Assembly: GCA_029562975.1 (NCBI GenBank)
Contig: JAKQTR010000060.1
Location: forward strand, 1 to 41,435
From: Acidobacteriota bacterium
GTDB lineage: Bacteria > Acidobacteriota > Vicinamibacteria > Vicinamibacterales > JAKQTR01
Direction: 5' to 3'
Length of the DNA stretch: 41,435 nt
Made by a program: the position numbers and the translations under genes. Shown piece after piece: positions 16,888 through 25,449 of this stretch. The stretch's first letter is position 1, and each line of letters starts with the position of its first letter. Below the pieces are notes generated by a model, which saw nothing but the letters and a program-made list of their open reading frames with translations, had not been told where the DNA came from and made no database searches.

Positions 16888-17640
16888 TCAGGACTTGCTG
16901 ATTCCCCCGATGATCTTGGCCGCGCCTTCCTGGTCACCCTTCCGCATGACGTTGATGAGCGCGACGGCGTCTTCGAGGAGCGCCACCTTCTGCCGCAGGG
17001 CCTCGAACAGGCTGGTCTGCGCAAGCTGGCTGTTCGGCTGCGACTGGATCGCCTCACGGCTCTCCCGAATCGCGGTGTCGATGACCTCCAGGTTCTTCTG
17101 GAGCGTCTGGGCGACCAGGGGGTCGAGCGACGCCTCGCCGCTCTTCACGATTTCCTCCAGCCCCGCAATCGCCTGCACGTAGTGCTCGTCGGCGATCCGA
17201 AGGTGCTCGTCAATGTCTTCGACGAGGTCGCGAGGCGATTGGATTACCGGGGCGCCGGCGGCGGGCGGAGTACGCGGCGAGGGCCGCGGCGGCCGCAGCA
17301 CGTAGAGGCTCGAGGCGATCGCCACGACGAGCACCGCCGCGGCGGCGAGCGCCGCGTTCCTGCCGCGCCAGAGCGGCCGCGGCCGGGCGGCCCGCTCGGC
17401 ATCCAGGCGCCGGGCGAGGCCCGCCCACACCTCGGCGCGGGGCGACAGGTCAGGCAGCGACGGCGCGAGGCGCCGGATGTCCTCGAGATCCGCCTGCACC
17501 TGGCGGCAGGCCGCGCACGAGGCCAGGTGCGCCTCGAGTTCGCGCGCAGCCGGCGCTTCAATCGAGCCGTCCAGACGCTCGTGGAGCAGTTCCACGCAGC
17601 GCTCGCACGCAGGGTCGGCGGTGGCCTGGCGTTCCATCAC
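16888..17640 (-). CDS. Anti-sigma factor with zinc-binding domain and one membrane helix
   Basis: 250 residues. The N-terminal cytoplasmic domain has the ZAS zinc motif His38-x3-Cys42-x2-Cys45 (HLASCAAC) preceded by CERC at 12-15. In this family the domain holds the cognate ECF sigma factor inactive. A single membrane helix lies at about 97-116 (AALAAAAVLVVAIASSLYVL). The outer part is proline-rich and then helical (IADEHYVQAIAGLEEIVKS...ALINVMRK), and could sense an envelope signal. The start overlaps the sigma gene stop by ATGA, so the two are made together in matched amounts. Its own release mechanism is not visible. Confidence 0.9.
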   Translation of the reverse strand: MMERQATADPACERCVELLHERLDGSIEAPAARELEAHLASCAACRQVQADLEDIRRLAPSLPDLSPRAEVWAGLARRLDAERAARPRPLWRGRNAALAAAAVLVVAIASSLYVLRPPRPSPRTPPAAGAPVIQSPRDLVEDIDEHLRIADEHYVQAIAGLEEIVKSGEASLDPLVAQTLQKNLEVIDTAIRESREAIQSQPNSQLAQTSLFEALRQKVALLEDAVALINVMRKGDQEGAAKIIGGISKS

Positions 17641-18221
17641 GATGCTCCCACCTGTCCGGCGGCCGCCGGGCGGGGCCTCCCAGCCGAGCCGCCGCGCAAC
17701 AGCACCCGGAGGCGCATCCGCGCCTTGTGCACCAGGGACTTCGACGTGCCTTCCGCAATCCCGAGGGCCTCACCGATCTCGTGATGCTCGAGGCCCTCGA
17801 CGTCGTGAAGAAGAAACGCGCGACGGTAACTCGGCGGCAGCTGCGACACAGCCCGCTCCAGGTCGATCGGATCTAGGGCCGTGCCCGGCCGCCAGGGTCC
17901 GCGCCCGGCCGCCTCCACCGCCTCGATGTCGGCCGTCGTGTCCGTCACCCGCTGGCGCCGGCCGTGCTTGCCCCGCGCGTAGTCAAGGCACGCGTTGACG
18001 GTCAGGCGGTGCAGCCAGGAGCCGAGGGCCGCCTCGCCGCGATAGCTGTCCAGGCGGCGGTGGGCCCGCAGGAACACGTCCTGCGTCAGGTCCTCGGCGT
18101 CGGCCGCGCTGCCGGTCATTCGGTAGGCCAGCGTGTACACCCGGCGCCCGTGGCGCTTGTACAGTTCCTCGAATGCGCCAGCCTCGCCCCGGCGGCATCG
18201 TGCCGCCAGCTCACGGTCCAT
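17637..18221 (-). CDS. ECF RNA polymerase sigma factor
   Basis: 194 residues in two parts. Region 2 runs AFEELYKRHGRRVYTLAY to DLTQDVFLRAHRRLDSY, and region 4 runs LPPSYRRAFLLHDVEGL to IGEALGIAEGTSKSLVHKA, a helix-turn-helix for the -35 box. This is a standard group-4 (extracytoplasmic function) sigma factor. I place the start at ATG 18221 because GGAGG lies eight bases upstream, and because the ECF-type promoter at 18271-18241 would start transcription near 18235, downstream of earlier ATGs such as 18260. First gene of an operon with its anti-sigma factor and a DUF4097 protein. Confidence 0.9.
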   Translation of the reverse strand: MDRELAARCRRGEAGAFEELYKRHGRRVYTLAYRMTGSAADAEDLTQDVFLRAHRRLDSYRGEAALGSWLHRLTVNACLDYARGKHGRRQRVTDTTADIEAVEAAGRGPWRPGTALDPIDLERAVSQLPPSYRRAFLLHDVEGLEHHEIGEALGIAEGTSKSLVHKARMRLRVLLRGGSAGRPRPAAAGQVGAS

Positions 18222-18240
18222 CCGGTTGGCCTCCATGGTG

Positions 18241-18271
18241 TCAGACGGAGTATGACGCATGACTGGTTGCC
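18241..18271 (-). promoter_or_regulatory. Autoregulatory ECF-type promoter of the sigma operon
   Basis: Minus strand: GGCAACC (18271-18265), 17-base spacer, CGTCTGA (18247-18241). The AAC core in the -35 and CGTC in the -10 are hallmarks of promoters read by ECF sigma factors, which usually drive their own operon. The predicted start near 18235 gives a short leader carrying GGAGG (18233-18229) ahead of the ATG at 18221. Confidence 0.65.
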
Positions 18272-18357
18272 TGCCCGCTGAGAAAAAGCCTGGAGCGCTC
18301 GTACCGGAGGGTGACGTGCGGGTGCGGCGCCATGTTTCCCCTTGCCACGCCAGCTGC

Positions 18358-18675
18358 TCAGCAGCGTGCGCCGCGCGGCCAGCGCACCCTGCGCCAGTCG
18401 GCGATGCGCGCGCCGATCACGATGATGCCTTCCGCCGCCAGGAGCGCCCGCTTCATGGCGGGGCGCCCCCCGTACCCGCCGAGCCTCCCGCCCGCCGCCA
18501 CCACCCTGTGGCAGGGCACGCCTTCCGCCCGGCAGGTGCGCATGACCGTTCCCACCGCGCGCGCGGCCCGGGGCGATCCAGCCAGCGCCGCGACGTCCCC
18601 GTACGTCGCGGCCCGTCCAGGCGGGATGCGGCAGACGACGTGCAGCACGCGCATGGCGAAGGAGGGCGCGGTCAT
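18358..18675 (-). CDS. Small alkyltransferase-like protein with an MGMT active-site Cys
   Basis: 105 residues, equal to the C-terminal DNA-binding domain of O6-alkylguanine-DNA alkyltransferase. It has the IPPGRAATYGDVAALAGSPR helix-turn-helix lead and VPCHRVV with Cys55, the residue that accepts the alkyl group in true MGMT. Overall length and the flanking GSPRAARAVG and LLAAEGI segments look more like Atl proteins (E. coli YbaZ type), which have Trp at that place and only flag damage for excision repair. The usual Asn of the NP hinge before the active site is not evident. So it could be a minimal MGMT or an Atl-like protein that kept its Cys. It stands alone between the HD-GYP gene and the sigma operon. 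Confidence 0.85.
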   Translation of the reverse strand: MTAPSFAMRVLHVVCRIPPGRAATYGDVAALAGSPRAARAVGTVMRTCRAEGVPCHRVVAAGGRLGGYGGRPAMKRALLAAEGIIVIGARIADWRRVRWPRGARC

Positions 18676-18907
18676 CTCCAGCTCCAGGCTGTCAGGATAC
18701 GCGCGGCCGCCGGGATCGGCAACCGCGCACCAGCCGTGTGGACCGGCCTCAGCGACCGGGGCCGGCCCGCCGCGCCCGCAGGCGTCGGTTCGGCGAAACC
18801 GGACACGCCACGCGTCACACGGGACCGGAGAACTCGCGTGTCAGCAACACCGCAACGCCGGACCGGCGGCGGCCGCCCGGCGCCGCGGGGCGGACGCGCG
18901 CAGCAGG
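18676..18907. other. Gene-free spacer
   Basis: A 232-base gap between the HD-GYP stop and the start of the alkyltransferase-like gene, both on minus. I see no RNA gene, repeat or strong promoter. It is GC-rich with only weak, short dyads. Confidence 0.4.
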
Positions 18908-20299
18908 CTACGCGGCGGCACCGTCCAGGTAGGCGAGCGGGTCGAAGCCCGCCTCGTCCGGATCGACCGGCACGACGATGCGCGGCGGGGGGCCGTCGCG
19001 GCCCTCCTCCGTCCACAGCGCGAGGTCGTAGGGCCTGTCCAGCCGCTTGCCGGACGGATCGACCACCACCCGGACCGCCGGCCGCGCCGGGTCCGGGGCG
19101 TGGATTCGCGTGACCACGGCCAGCGACCCGTTGTCGAGGCGGACGATGTTGCCGATGGGGTAGACGCCCATCAGCTGTCCGAACCGCCGCACGAGCCGAT
19201 CGTCGAAGCGCTTCCGGTCGTGCTGCTGCAGCACGGCCATGATTCGATCCGTCGGGAAGGCTCGCTGGTAGGCCCGTTGCGACCGCATGGCGTCGTAGAC
19301 GTCGGCGATGCTGCACAGCTGCGTGGCCAGGTTCAGCGACGAGCGCTCGACGCCGGCGGGATACCCCGTCCGGTCGATCCGCAGGTGGTGCTCGAGCGCG
19401 ACGACGGCCGCAAGCGGCGGCAGATCGAGGCGGCGGCGGAGGATTTCGGCGCCGTCGAGCGGGTGCCTCATCATCACCGCGAATTCCGCGTCGGTCAGGC
19501 GATCCGACTTCGTCAGGATCTCGGCGGGCGTCCGGATCTTGCCGATGTCGTGCATCAGGCCCGCCAGGCCGAACTGCCGAAGGAGCGTGCCGGTGATGCC
19601 GAGGCTCCGCGCCTGCGCCATCGTGAGGACGCTCACGTTCACCATGTGCGTGAAGGTGTAGTTGTCGTACCGGTGCAGCGCCGCGAGCGCGAGCATGGCC
19701 CGCGGGTTCTCGCCGATGGCGCTCGCCAGGCCGTCCACGAGGGCGATGGCGGCGTTCGGGTCCGGGCTGCCCTCGGCCCTCGCCTGATCCCAGAGTGCTT
19801 CCGCGCCGGCCACCGCCTGCCCGTAGTGCTCCCGCATGGCCGCGACGTCGCAGCAGTCCGCGTCGATCTGGCGCTGCAGCGTCAGCCGTCCCACCGTGAC
19901 GTGGGGTGACGAGAGCGCGGCCAGGCGGTCGTCGCGCCGGTCTCCGGACAGCGCGGGCCTCGCGCCGAGCTGCCTGACGAAGGCCAGCAGCTCGTCGGGC
20001 GTGAGGCCGCGTCTGAAGGCCAGGCGCTCCGCGCCGAGCGCCTGCAGCCGCTCGACGGTCTCCGACACGCCGGGTGTCGCAAGCAGGGGCACCCCGTCCA
20101 CCACCGCCTGGTGATCGATGAGGCCGATCACCAGTTCCTCCGATTCCACGTGGGCGCGCTCGAACGACTCGGCGAGCTGGTCCACCGCGCGCTTCACGAG
20201 GGGGTGCTCCGGCGCGTAGAGCTGCACCGACTTGACGCACGCCGAGAAGTGGCGCAGGAGCGCTTCGGCCATCCGCACGCGCCGCGCGTCTTCGCTCAT
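18908..20299 (-). CDS. HD-GYP domain protein (probable cyclic-di-GMP phosphodiesterase)
   Basis: 463 residues. An N-terminal module (about 10-75) contains VQLYAPEHPLVKRAV and AVVDGVPLL. The HD-GYP domain spans about 220-380, with THMVNVS, LMHDIGK (His250-Asp251), MMRHPLDGAEIL, ALEHHLRIDRTGYP and IADVYDAMRS. Every expected metal ligand and the RxGYP motif is present, so it should hydrolyse cyclic di-GMP, although other cyclic dinucleotides are known for some members. A C-terminal beta-type region (from YPIGNIVRLDNGSLAVV) is common in this class. The ATG at 20299 overlaps the stop of the HEAT-repeat gene (ATGA), and both proteins share the N-terminal module. Confidence 0.9.
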   Translation of the reverse strand: MSEDARRVRMAEALLRHFSACVKSVQLYAPEHPLVKRAVDQLAESFERAHVESEELVIGLIDHQAVVDGVPLLATPGVSETVERLQALGAERLAFRRGLTPDELLAFVRQLGARPALSGDRRDDRLAALSSPHVTVGRLTLQRQIDADCCDVAAMREHYGQAVAGAEALWDQARAEGSPDPNAAIALVDGLASAIGENPRAMLALAALHRYDNYTFTHMVNVSVLTMAQARSLGITGTLLRQFGLAGLMHDIGKIRTPAEILTKSDRLTDAEFAVMMRHPLDGAEILRRRLDLPPLAAVVALEHHLRIDRTGYPAGVERSSLNLATQLCSIADVYDAMRSQRAYQRAFPTDRIMAVLQQHDRKRFDDRLVRRFGQLMGVYPIGNIVRLDNGSLAVVTRIHAPDPARPAVRVVVDPSGKRLDRPYDLALWTEEGRDGPPPRIVVPVDPDEAGFDPLAYLDGAAA

Positions 20300-22563
20300 G
20301 CCGTCTGTTCTCCCGCCTCCGCCCGGCGGGCCGATTCGGCCAGCCTGGCGCGGGCGTGCCCGCGCACGCTCCTGGGTCCGCTCCCGGCGGCGGCTTCCAG
20401 CACGGCCCGCGCGCCGGCCGTTCCAATCCGGCCGAGGGCATCGATGGCCGCACGGTGCAGGGCCGCCATGCGGAACCGCTCCCAGAAGCGCCGGCGCTCG
20501 AGGACCGCCGCCAACGCGTCGACGGAGGGCGCGCCGCCGATCATCCCGAGGCGCGCCACGAGCCGTGCGTGGACCTCGAACATCGAGCCGCGGCAGGGCG
20601 CGTGGCGCGCCAGGTGCGAGAGCACCGGCTCGGCGTCTTCGCCGGGCAGCGTCCACAACACGCCCAGGATGGCCGACCGCGTGACTTCGTCGTCGCGCGT
20701 CAGCGCCTGGGCCAGCACGTCGAAGGCCGCCTCCGAGCCGAGCATGGCAATCGCGTGCGTCGCTTCCCGCTTCACCCGCGGTTCGATGTCGTCGAGCAGC
20801 GAGGCCAGTTCCGGCAGCGCTTCCTGCCCGCCGAATCGGCGCAGCAGCTGCACCGCCGTCCGCCGCACGGCCGCGTTCGGCGACCGGCGCAGCTGCTCGG
20901 CGGCCTGCCGGCCCGCCGCGCCGAACCCGGCCAGGATCGAGATGAGATGCTCGCGCGGCCTCGAGCGCTCCTCCCGCGTCAGCACGTCGGCCAGCGGACC
21001 GATGGCCGCCGTCCCGATGGCGGCGCAGAAGCGCTGCGCCGCAAGGACCACCGGCCGATCGCGCGTGTCGAGGTGCGAGGCGACATGGCGCATCGTGGAC
21101 GGCGTCAGCACCTGCTGCAGCATCTCTTCGGCGGCGGCGCGGATGCCCGGGTCGGTGTGATTGTTCGAATGGGCCCGAAGCGTCTCGGCCAGCACCACCG
21201 CCGCCGGGAAGTCGCCGACGACGAGCAGGACGCTGAGGCGCTGGAGCGCCAGCGCCGCCAAGTCGCGCCAGTGCGGGAGGTCCGGCTGCAGCCGCAGCAG
21301 GTCGGCCAGCAGCGCGGCGTCGAGCAGCCGGACGGCGTCCTCGCCGACCGTCTCGCGCCAGGCCGCGATCAGGCTCGGCGAATCGGTGCGATCATCGTCG
21401 AGCTCGACGGCCCGGCCGGCGAGACGATCGAGCTCGGCGTTGTAGGCGTCCGACACGAACTTCCGATCCGAGTAGGCGAGCAGGACCGCTTCGGACTGCT
21501 GCCAGGCCTTGGCGAGCGAAGGGCTGGGGGCGTCCTCGGAGGTGGCAGCAAGGTTCCGCGCCAGGGTGACAATGGCGGCCCGGCGGTCCGGGTCCGGCGC
21601 GAGGCCGCAGAAGGCATCCGCGAGCGCGGGCGACGTGCCCCGGCCCCCTCGCACTTCCGCCGCGAGGAGCGCGGCGATGGCCCCGTCGCTGACGCGCCGG
21701 GTCAGCCCTTCGACGAAACGCGCGAGCCCGGCTCGATTCGACCCGCGACTGACGCCGATGACCGGACCCAGGGTGTCGAGGGGCAGCCGGGCCATGGCGG
21801 CGGCCAGGGCGTCCAGCACCGGGTCGATGCCCTCGGGGTCGGACGCCGCGGCGAACTGCGCCACCGCCTGGAGCAGGCTGACCACCACTGCCGGCGTCTG
21901 GCCCCCCGCGCCGGCAGGCGCCAGACGCGACTCGATGGCCTCGACCACGCCGGCAATCCGCGACGAATCGTCGAGCACGCCAAACAGCATCTCCACGATG
22001 GCGTCGTCGAGCGAAAAGGCGAGGCCTTCGAGGCACTGGGCGGCGATGGCTTCCCAGGTCGCCCGCTCGCCGCCGCTCCGCACGCGGAGGAGTTCGTGGT
22101 AGTTCACGGCGCGAAGTTCAATGCGCGTTTCGCCTTCTGATGCCCAGAGCCTGCTGAGGCCGCCCCGCAGTCGCGCCTGCTCAGGCTGCAGCGTCAGCAG
22201 CGCGAGAAACAGGCGCCAGACCTCCGGCGTGGTGTGCGGATGGACTGAGAACAGCCCGACCTGGTGGCGGTGCAGGAGGCCTGCGATCTCGGCGGCGGCC
22301 GGGTCCGGCTTGAGCATCCGGCGGCCGTCCACCATGAGCGCGTCGGGCAGGACGGCCAGGGACAGCGCCGACCCGCCCGCGGCCTCCTCCGCGGCGGCAG
22401 TCACTGCCTCGAGCGTGGCGGCCAACGCCGGATGGTCGGACGGGTACAAGGCAACCGCCCGGGCGGCGGCTCGGCACGCCCGTGCGAAGGCGGCGATGCG
22501 GTTCGCCAGATCGGGCGGCATCGGCCCGGCGCCCGCTGCCGGTTCACTCAGCGCCTCGCTCAC
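20296..22563 (-). CDS. HEAT-repeat protein, partner of the HD-GYP protein
   Basis: About 755 residues, soluble and mostly helical. Near the N-terminus is the module with VALYPSDHPALAATL and ALMVDGRRML, matching that of the downstream HD-GYP protein. The middle (150-530) is helical with no family I recognise. The C-terminal 200 residues are HEAT repeats, such as PNAAVRRTAVQLLRRFGGQ, PRVKREATHAIAMLGSEAAF and LHRAAIDALGRIGTAGA. HEAT arrays usually bind protein partners. I use the GTG at 22563, which has GAGG seven bases upstream and begins just before the conserved module; the frame stays open to 22722. The stop overlaps the HD-GYP start, so the two are translationally coupled. Confidence 0.75.
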   Translation of the reverse strand: MSEALSEPAAGAGPMPPDLANRIAAFARACRAAARAVALYPSDHPALAATLEAVTAAAEEAAGGSALSLAVLPDALMVDGRRMLKPDPAAAEIAGLLHRHQVGLFSVHPHTTPEVWRLFLALLTLQPEQARLRGGLSRLWASEGETRIELRAVNYHELLRVRSGGERATWEAIAAQCLEGLAFSLDDAIVEMLFGVLDDSSRIAGVVEAIESRLAPAGAGGQTPAVVVSLLQAVAQFAAASDPEGIDPVLDALAAAMARLPLDTLGPVIGVSRGSNRAGLARFVEGLTRRVSDGAIAALLAAEVRGGRGTSPALADAFCGLAPDPDRRAAIVTLARNLAATSEDAPSPSLAKAWQQSEAVLLAYSDRKFVSDAYNAELDRLAGRAVELDDDRTDSPSLIAAWRETVGEDAVRLLDAALLADLLRLQPDLPHWRDLAALALQRLSVLLVVGDFPAAVVLAETLRAHSNNHTDPGIRAAAEEMLQQVLTPSTMRHVASHLDTRDRPVVLAAQRFCAAIGTAAIGPLADVLTREERSRPREHLISILAGFGAAGRQAAEQLRRSPNAAVRRTAVQLLRRFGGQEALPELASLLDDIEPRVKREATHAIAMLGSEAAFDVLAQALTRDDEVTRSAILGVLWTLPGEDAEPVLSHLARHAPCRGSMFEVHARLVARLGMIGGAPSVDALAAVLERRRFWERFRMAALHRAAIDALGRIGTAGARAVLEAAAGSGPRSVRGHARARLAESARRAEAGEQTA

Positions 22564-22741
22564 AGCACCGCCTCGACCCGCGCCCTGGAGCAGACGGCTC
22601 GCGCCGACGGCCGCGCGCCGCCGCACGGCACCGCGGCCCGAAGGCGTCGCCCGGTTTGCGCTCGTCGCTCTGACACAGTCCCACCCTGCCGCGCGAGGCG
22701 GCTCTCTAGGGAATATCGGCAAGTCCGGCCGCGACTTTCGC

Positions 22742-22747
22742 TATACT
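22742..22747 (+). promoter_or_regulatory. -10 element of the nucleoside salvage run
   Basis: TATACT lies ten bases before the ATG at 22758. Transcription would start near 22754, leaving almost no leader. No Shine-Dalgarno sequence or consensus -35 box is visible in the 194-base divergent gap (22564-22757), which holds nothing else I can name. Confidence 0.45.
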
Positions 22748-22757
22748 GCTGCCCTTG

Positions 22758-24062
22758 ATGCACGCCGTCGAAATCATCCGGAAAAAGCGAGATGGGCTGG
22801 CCCTGGAGCGAGACGACGTGGCTCGATTCGTCTCGGGCGCCACTGACGGGTCGTGGCCCGACTACCAGCTCTCGGCCATGCTGATGGCGACGGTCCTGCG
22901 CGGGATGACGGACGAGGAAACCGCCTGGCTGACCGAGGCCATGGCCCAGTCCGGCGCGCGGTTCGACCTCGGCCGCCTGGCGGGGCGGAAAGTCGACAAG
23001 CACAGCACTGGCGGCGTCGGGGACAAGACCTCGCTGATCCTGGCGCCGCTGGCGGCCGCGTGCGGGGTCGTGGTGCCGATGATGTCCGGCCGAGGCCTCG
23101 GCCACACCGGCGGCACCCTCGACAAGCTCGAGTCCATTCCCGGGTTCCGCGTCGATCTCGGGGCGCGCGAGATCGTGGACATCCTCGAGGACGTCGGCTG
23201 CGTCATCGTCGGGCAGACCGAGGACATCGCGCCGGCCGATCGCCGGCTGTACCGGCTGCGCGACGTGACGGCGACCGTCGAGAGCATCCCGCTCATTACT
23301 GCGTCGATCATGAGCAAGAAGCTCGCCGAAGGGATCGACGCCCTCGTGCTGGACGTGAAAGTCGGGAGCGGCGCCTTCATGCGGACGCTCGATGACGCGG
23401 AGCGGCTGGCCCGATCGATGGTTCGGGCCGGGGCGCTCGCGGGCGTCCGCACGGAGGCCCTGCTCACGCAGATGGACGCGCCCCTCGGGCGGGCCGTGGG
23501 GAACAGCATCGAGGTCGTCGAGTCCATCCAGACGCTCCGCGGGCAGGGTCCGAGGGACGTGACGGAGTTGTCGCTGCTGCTCGCGGCCCGGATGGTGCTG
23601 CTGGCCGGGCGCGCGGCGAGCGCGGGCGACGCCGACCGCAGGGTTCGCGAGGCGCTGGCCAGCGGAGCGGGCTTCGAGCGGTTCCGCCGCATGATCGAGC
23701 GCCAGGGCGGCGACCCGGAAGTCGCCGACGAGCCGGAGCGGCTGCTCCTGGCGCCCGGCCGCGAGATCGTCCGCGCTCCGAGGGCGGGGTACTTGACGGG
23801 CCTCGACGCCCTGCTGGTGGGCCGGGCGGCAGCGGCGCTGGGCGCCGGACGGGCGACGGCGGAGGCCCGCGTCGATCACGGGGTCGGCATCCGGGTGATT
23901 GCGACGCTCGGCGCCCTGCTCCGGGCGGGCGATCCGGTGCTGGAACTGATCCACAGGGATGGCAACGGGCTGGCCGATGCGGCGGATCTGGCCAGGCAGG
24001 CCATCGAACTCGGCGGAGCGCCCCCGGCGCCCCGTCCGCTGGTCGTCGGCGACGTCGTCTGA
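22758..24062 (+). CDS. deoA: Pyrimidine-nucleoside (thymidine) phosphorylase
   Basis: Splits thymidine, deoxyuridine and probably uridine with phosphate to give the base and (deoxy)ribose-1-phosphate. At 434 residues it has the usual family length. Diagnostic stretches are KVDKHSTGGVGDKTSLILAP (phosphate site), SGRGLGHTGGTLDKLESIPG (family signature) and VLDVKVGSGAFMRTL. It starts with an IIRKKRDG segment typical of the family. Whether it prefers thymidine only (DeoA) or both pyrimidines (Pdp) cannot be fixed by eye. It opens a plus-strand run with a nucleoside transporter, a purine phosphorylase and a cytidine deaminase. I chose ATG 22758 over the adjoining TTG 22755. Confidence 0.9.
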   Translation: MHAVEIIRKKRDGLALERDDVARFVSGATDGSWPDYQLSAMLMATVLRGMTDEETAWLTEAMAQSGARFDLGRLAGRKVDKHSTGGVGDKTSLILAPLAAACGVVVPMMSGRGLGHTGGTLDKLESIPGFRVDLGAREIVDILEDVGCVIVGQTEDIAPADRRLYRLRDVTATVESIPLITASIMSKKLAEGIDALVLDVKVGSGAFMRTLDDAERLARSMVRAGALAGVRTEALLTQMDAPLGRAVGNSIEVVESIQTLRGQGPRDVTELSLLLAARMVLLAGRAASAGDADRRVREALASGAGFERFRRMIERQGGDPEVADEPERLLLAPGREIVRAPRAGYLTGLDALLVGRAAAALGAGRATAEARVDHGVGIRVIATLGALLRAGDPVLELIHRDGNGLADAADLARQAIELGGAPPAPRPLVVGDVV

Positions 24063-24084
24063 GGCGGCGCCCACGGGAGGCGGC

Positions 24085-25449
24085 ATGACGCACACAGTCG
24101 GGACGGGAGGCAGGCGCCGGGCGCGGCGGTTGTCGGCGACGGAATGGACGATTATCGGCGCCGGCGCCCTGGTCGCGCTGGCGGCGGTGCTGCTGGCCAG
24201 CGTCGGGGGCATGCCCAAGGCGCAGCCTTTCGCGGGCGCCGTGGTCATCCTCGGCATCGCCTACCTGATGTCGGCCGACAGGCGGGCCATCGACCTCAAG
24301 ACGGTGCTCTGGGGCCTGGGCCTGCAGATCGTCTTCGCGCTCATCGTGCTGAAGAACCCGTGGGGCCAGCAGGCGTTCAGGTGGGTCGGCGATCTGATCA
24401 CGCGCCTCCTGGCCTTCGCGAACGTCGGCGCCGCCTTCGTGTTCGGCCCGCTCGGCGACCGGGAGGCCTGGCCGCGCATCGTGCGCGGGGCGCTCGGCGA
24501 CGAGGGCGCGCAGTACGCGTCGATCTTCGCGTTCCAGGTCCTGCCGACGATCGTGTTCATCGCGGCGCTCTTCGCGATCCTCTACTACTTCGGCGTGATG
24601 CAGGTTGTCGTGCGGGGCTTCGCCTGGGCCATGCGGAAGGTCATGAAGGCGAGCGGGGCGGAGACGCTGAACGTCGCGGCCAGCATCTTCATGGGCCAGA
24701 CCGAGGCGCCGCTCACGATCCGGCCCTTCCTGCCGAAGATGACGGAGTCGGAGCTGATGACGGTGATGACGTCCGGCATGGCGCACATCTCCGGCGGCAT
24801 CATGGCGGCCTACATCCTCTTCGGCATCGAGGCCCGCCACCTGCTGACGGCAGTGATCATGACGGCCCCAGGCACGCTCATGATGGCCAAGATGTTCGTG
24901 CCCGAGACGGGGGAGCCGGAGACGATGGGCACGGTGAAGCTCGAGGTGGAGCGGACCGACGTCAACGTGATCGACGCCGCGGGACGGGGCACCGGCGAGG
25001 GGCTGCACCTCGCCCTGAACGTCGCGGCCATGCTGATCTCGTTCCTGTCGCTCGTGGCGCTCATCAACGCGATCCTCGGGCTGGCCGGCCTGAGCCTCCA
25101 GCAGATACTCGGCTGGGTGTTCTCGCCGGTGGCCTGGGCGATGGGCGTGCCGTGGAAGGACGCCGCCACCATCGGCAACCTGCTCGGGACGCGCATGGTC
25201 CTCAACGAGTTCGTGGCCTACTCGCAGCTCGGGCCCCTGAAGGCGTCGCTCGACCCCAACTCGTTCACGATTGCGACCTTCGCGCTGTGCGGGTTCGCGA
25301 ATTTCAGCTCGATTGGCATCCAGATCGGCGGCATCGGATCGCTCGCGCCCAACCGGCGGCACGACCTGGCCCGCCTCGGCATGCGGGCGATGCTTGCGGG
25401 CACGCTGGCGAACTTCATGACGGCTACCATCGCGGGGTTCCTCCTATGA
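24085..25449 (+). CDS. Concentrative nucleoside transporter (NupC/CNT family)
   Basis: Inner-membrane symporter that brings nucleosides in with H+ or Na+. 454 residues with 8-10 hydrophobic segments. Family landmarks are IFMGQTEAPLTIRPFLPKM, the SGGIMAAYILFG segment, NLLGTRMVLNEFVAYSQL and the late CGFANFSSIGIQIGGIG, which together build the nucleoside and ion site. The ATG at 24085 has GGGAGG four bases upstream; the frame is open earlier, but that would overlap the deoA gene. It follows deoA by 22 bases and overlaps the purine phosphorylase start by ATGA, so uptake and cleavage of nucleosides are encoded together. Confidence 0.92.
   Translation: MTHTVGTGGRRRARRLSATEWTIIGAGALVALAAVLLASVGGMPKAQPFAGAVVILGIAYLMSADRRAIDLKTVLWGLGLQIVFALIVLKNPWGQQAFRWVGDLITRLLAFANVGAAFVFGPLGDREAWPRIVRGALGDEGAQYASIFAFQVLPTIVFIAALFAILYYFGVMQVVVRGFAWAMRKVMKASGAETLNVAASIFMGQTEAPLTIRPFLPKMTESELMTVMTSGMAHISGGIMAAYILFGIEARHLLTAVIMTAPGTLMMAKMFVPETGEPETMGTVKLEVERTDVNVIDAAGRGTGEGLHLALNVAAMLISFLSLVALINAILGLAGLSLQQILGWVFSPVAWAMGVPWKDAATIGNLLGTRMVLNEFVAYSQLGPLKASLDPNSFTIATFALCGFANFSSIGIQIGGIGSLAPNRRHDLARLGMRAMLAGTLANFMTATIAGFLL

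Noticed and set aside
18222-18260. Upstream start for the ECF sigma factor at 18260
   Set aside because: It lies within the ECF-type promoter spacer, upstream of the predicted transcription start, whereas 18221 has a GGAGG ribosome site.
18270-18330. Intrinsic terminator after the alkyltransferase-like gene
   Set aside because: The minus strand has a T-run near 18289-18285, but the preceding dyad GAGCGCTC has no room for a loop and no convincing stem.
20356-22140. A 594-residue plus-strand frame opposite the HEAT gene
   Set aside because: Arg/Gly-rich shadow; the minus strand has HEAT repeats, a coupled neighbour and a ribosome site.
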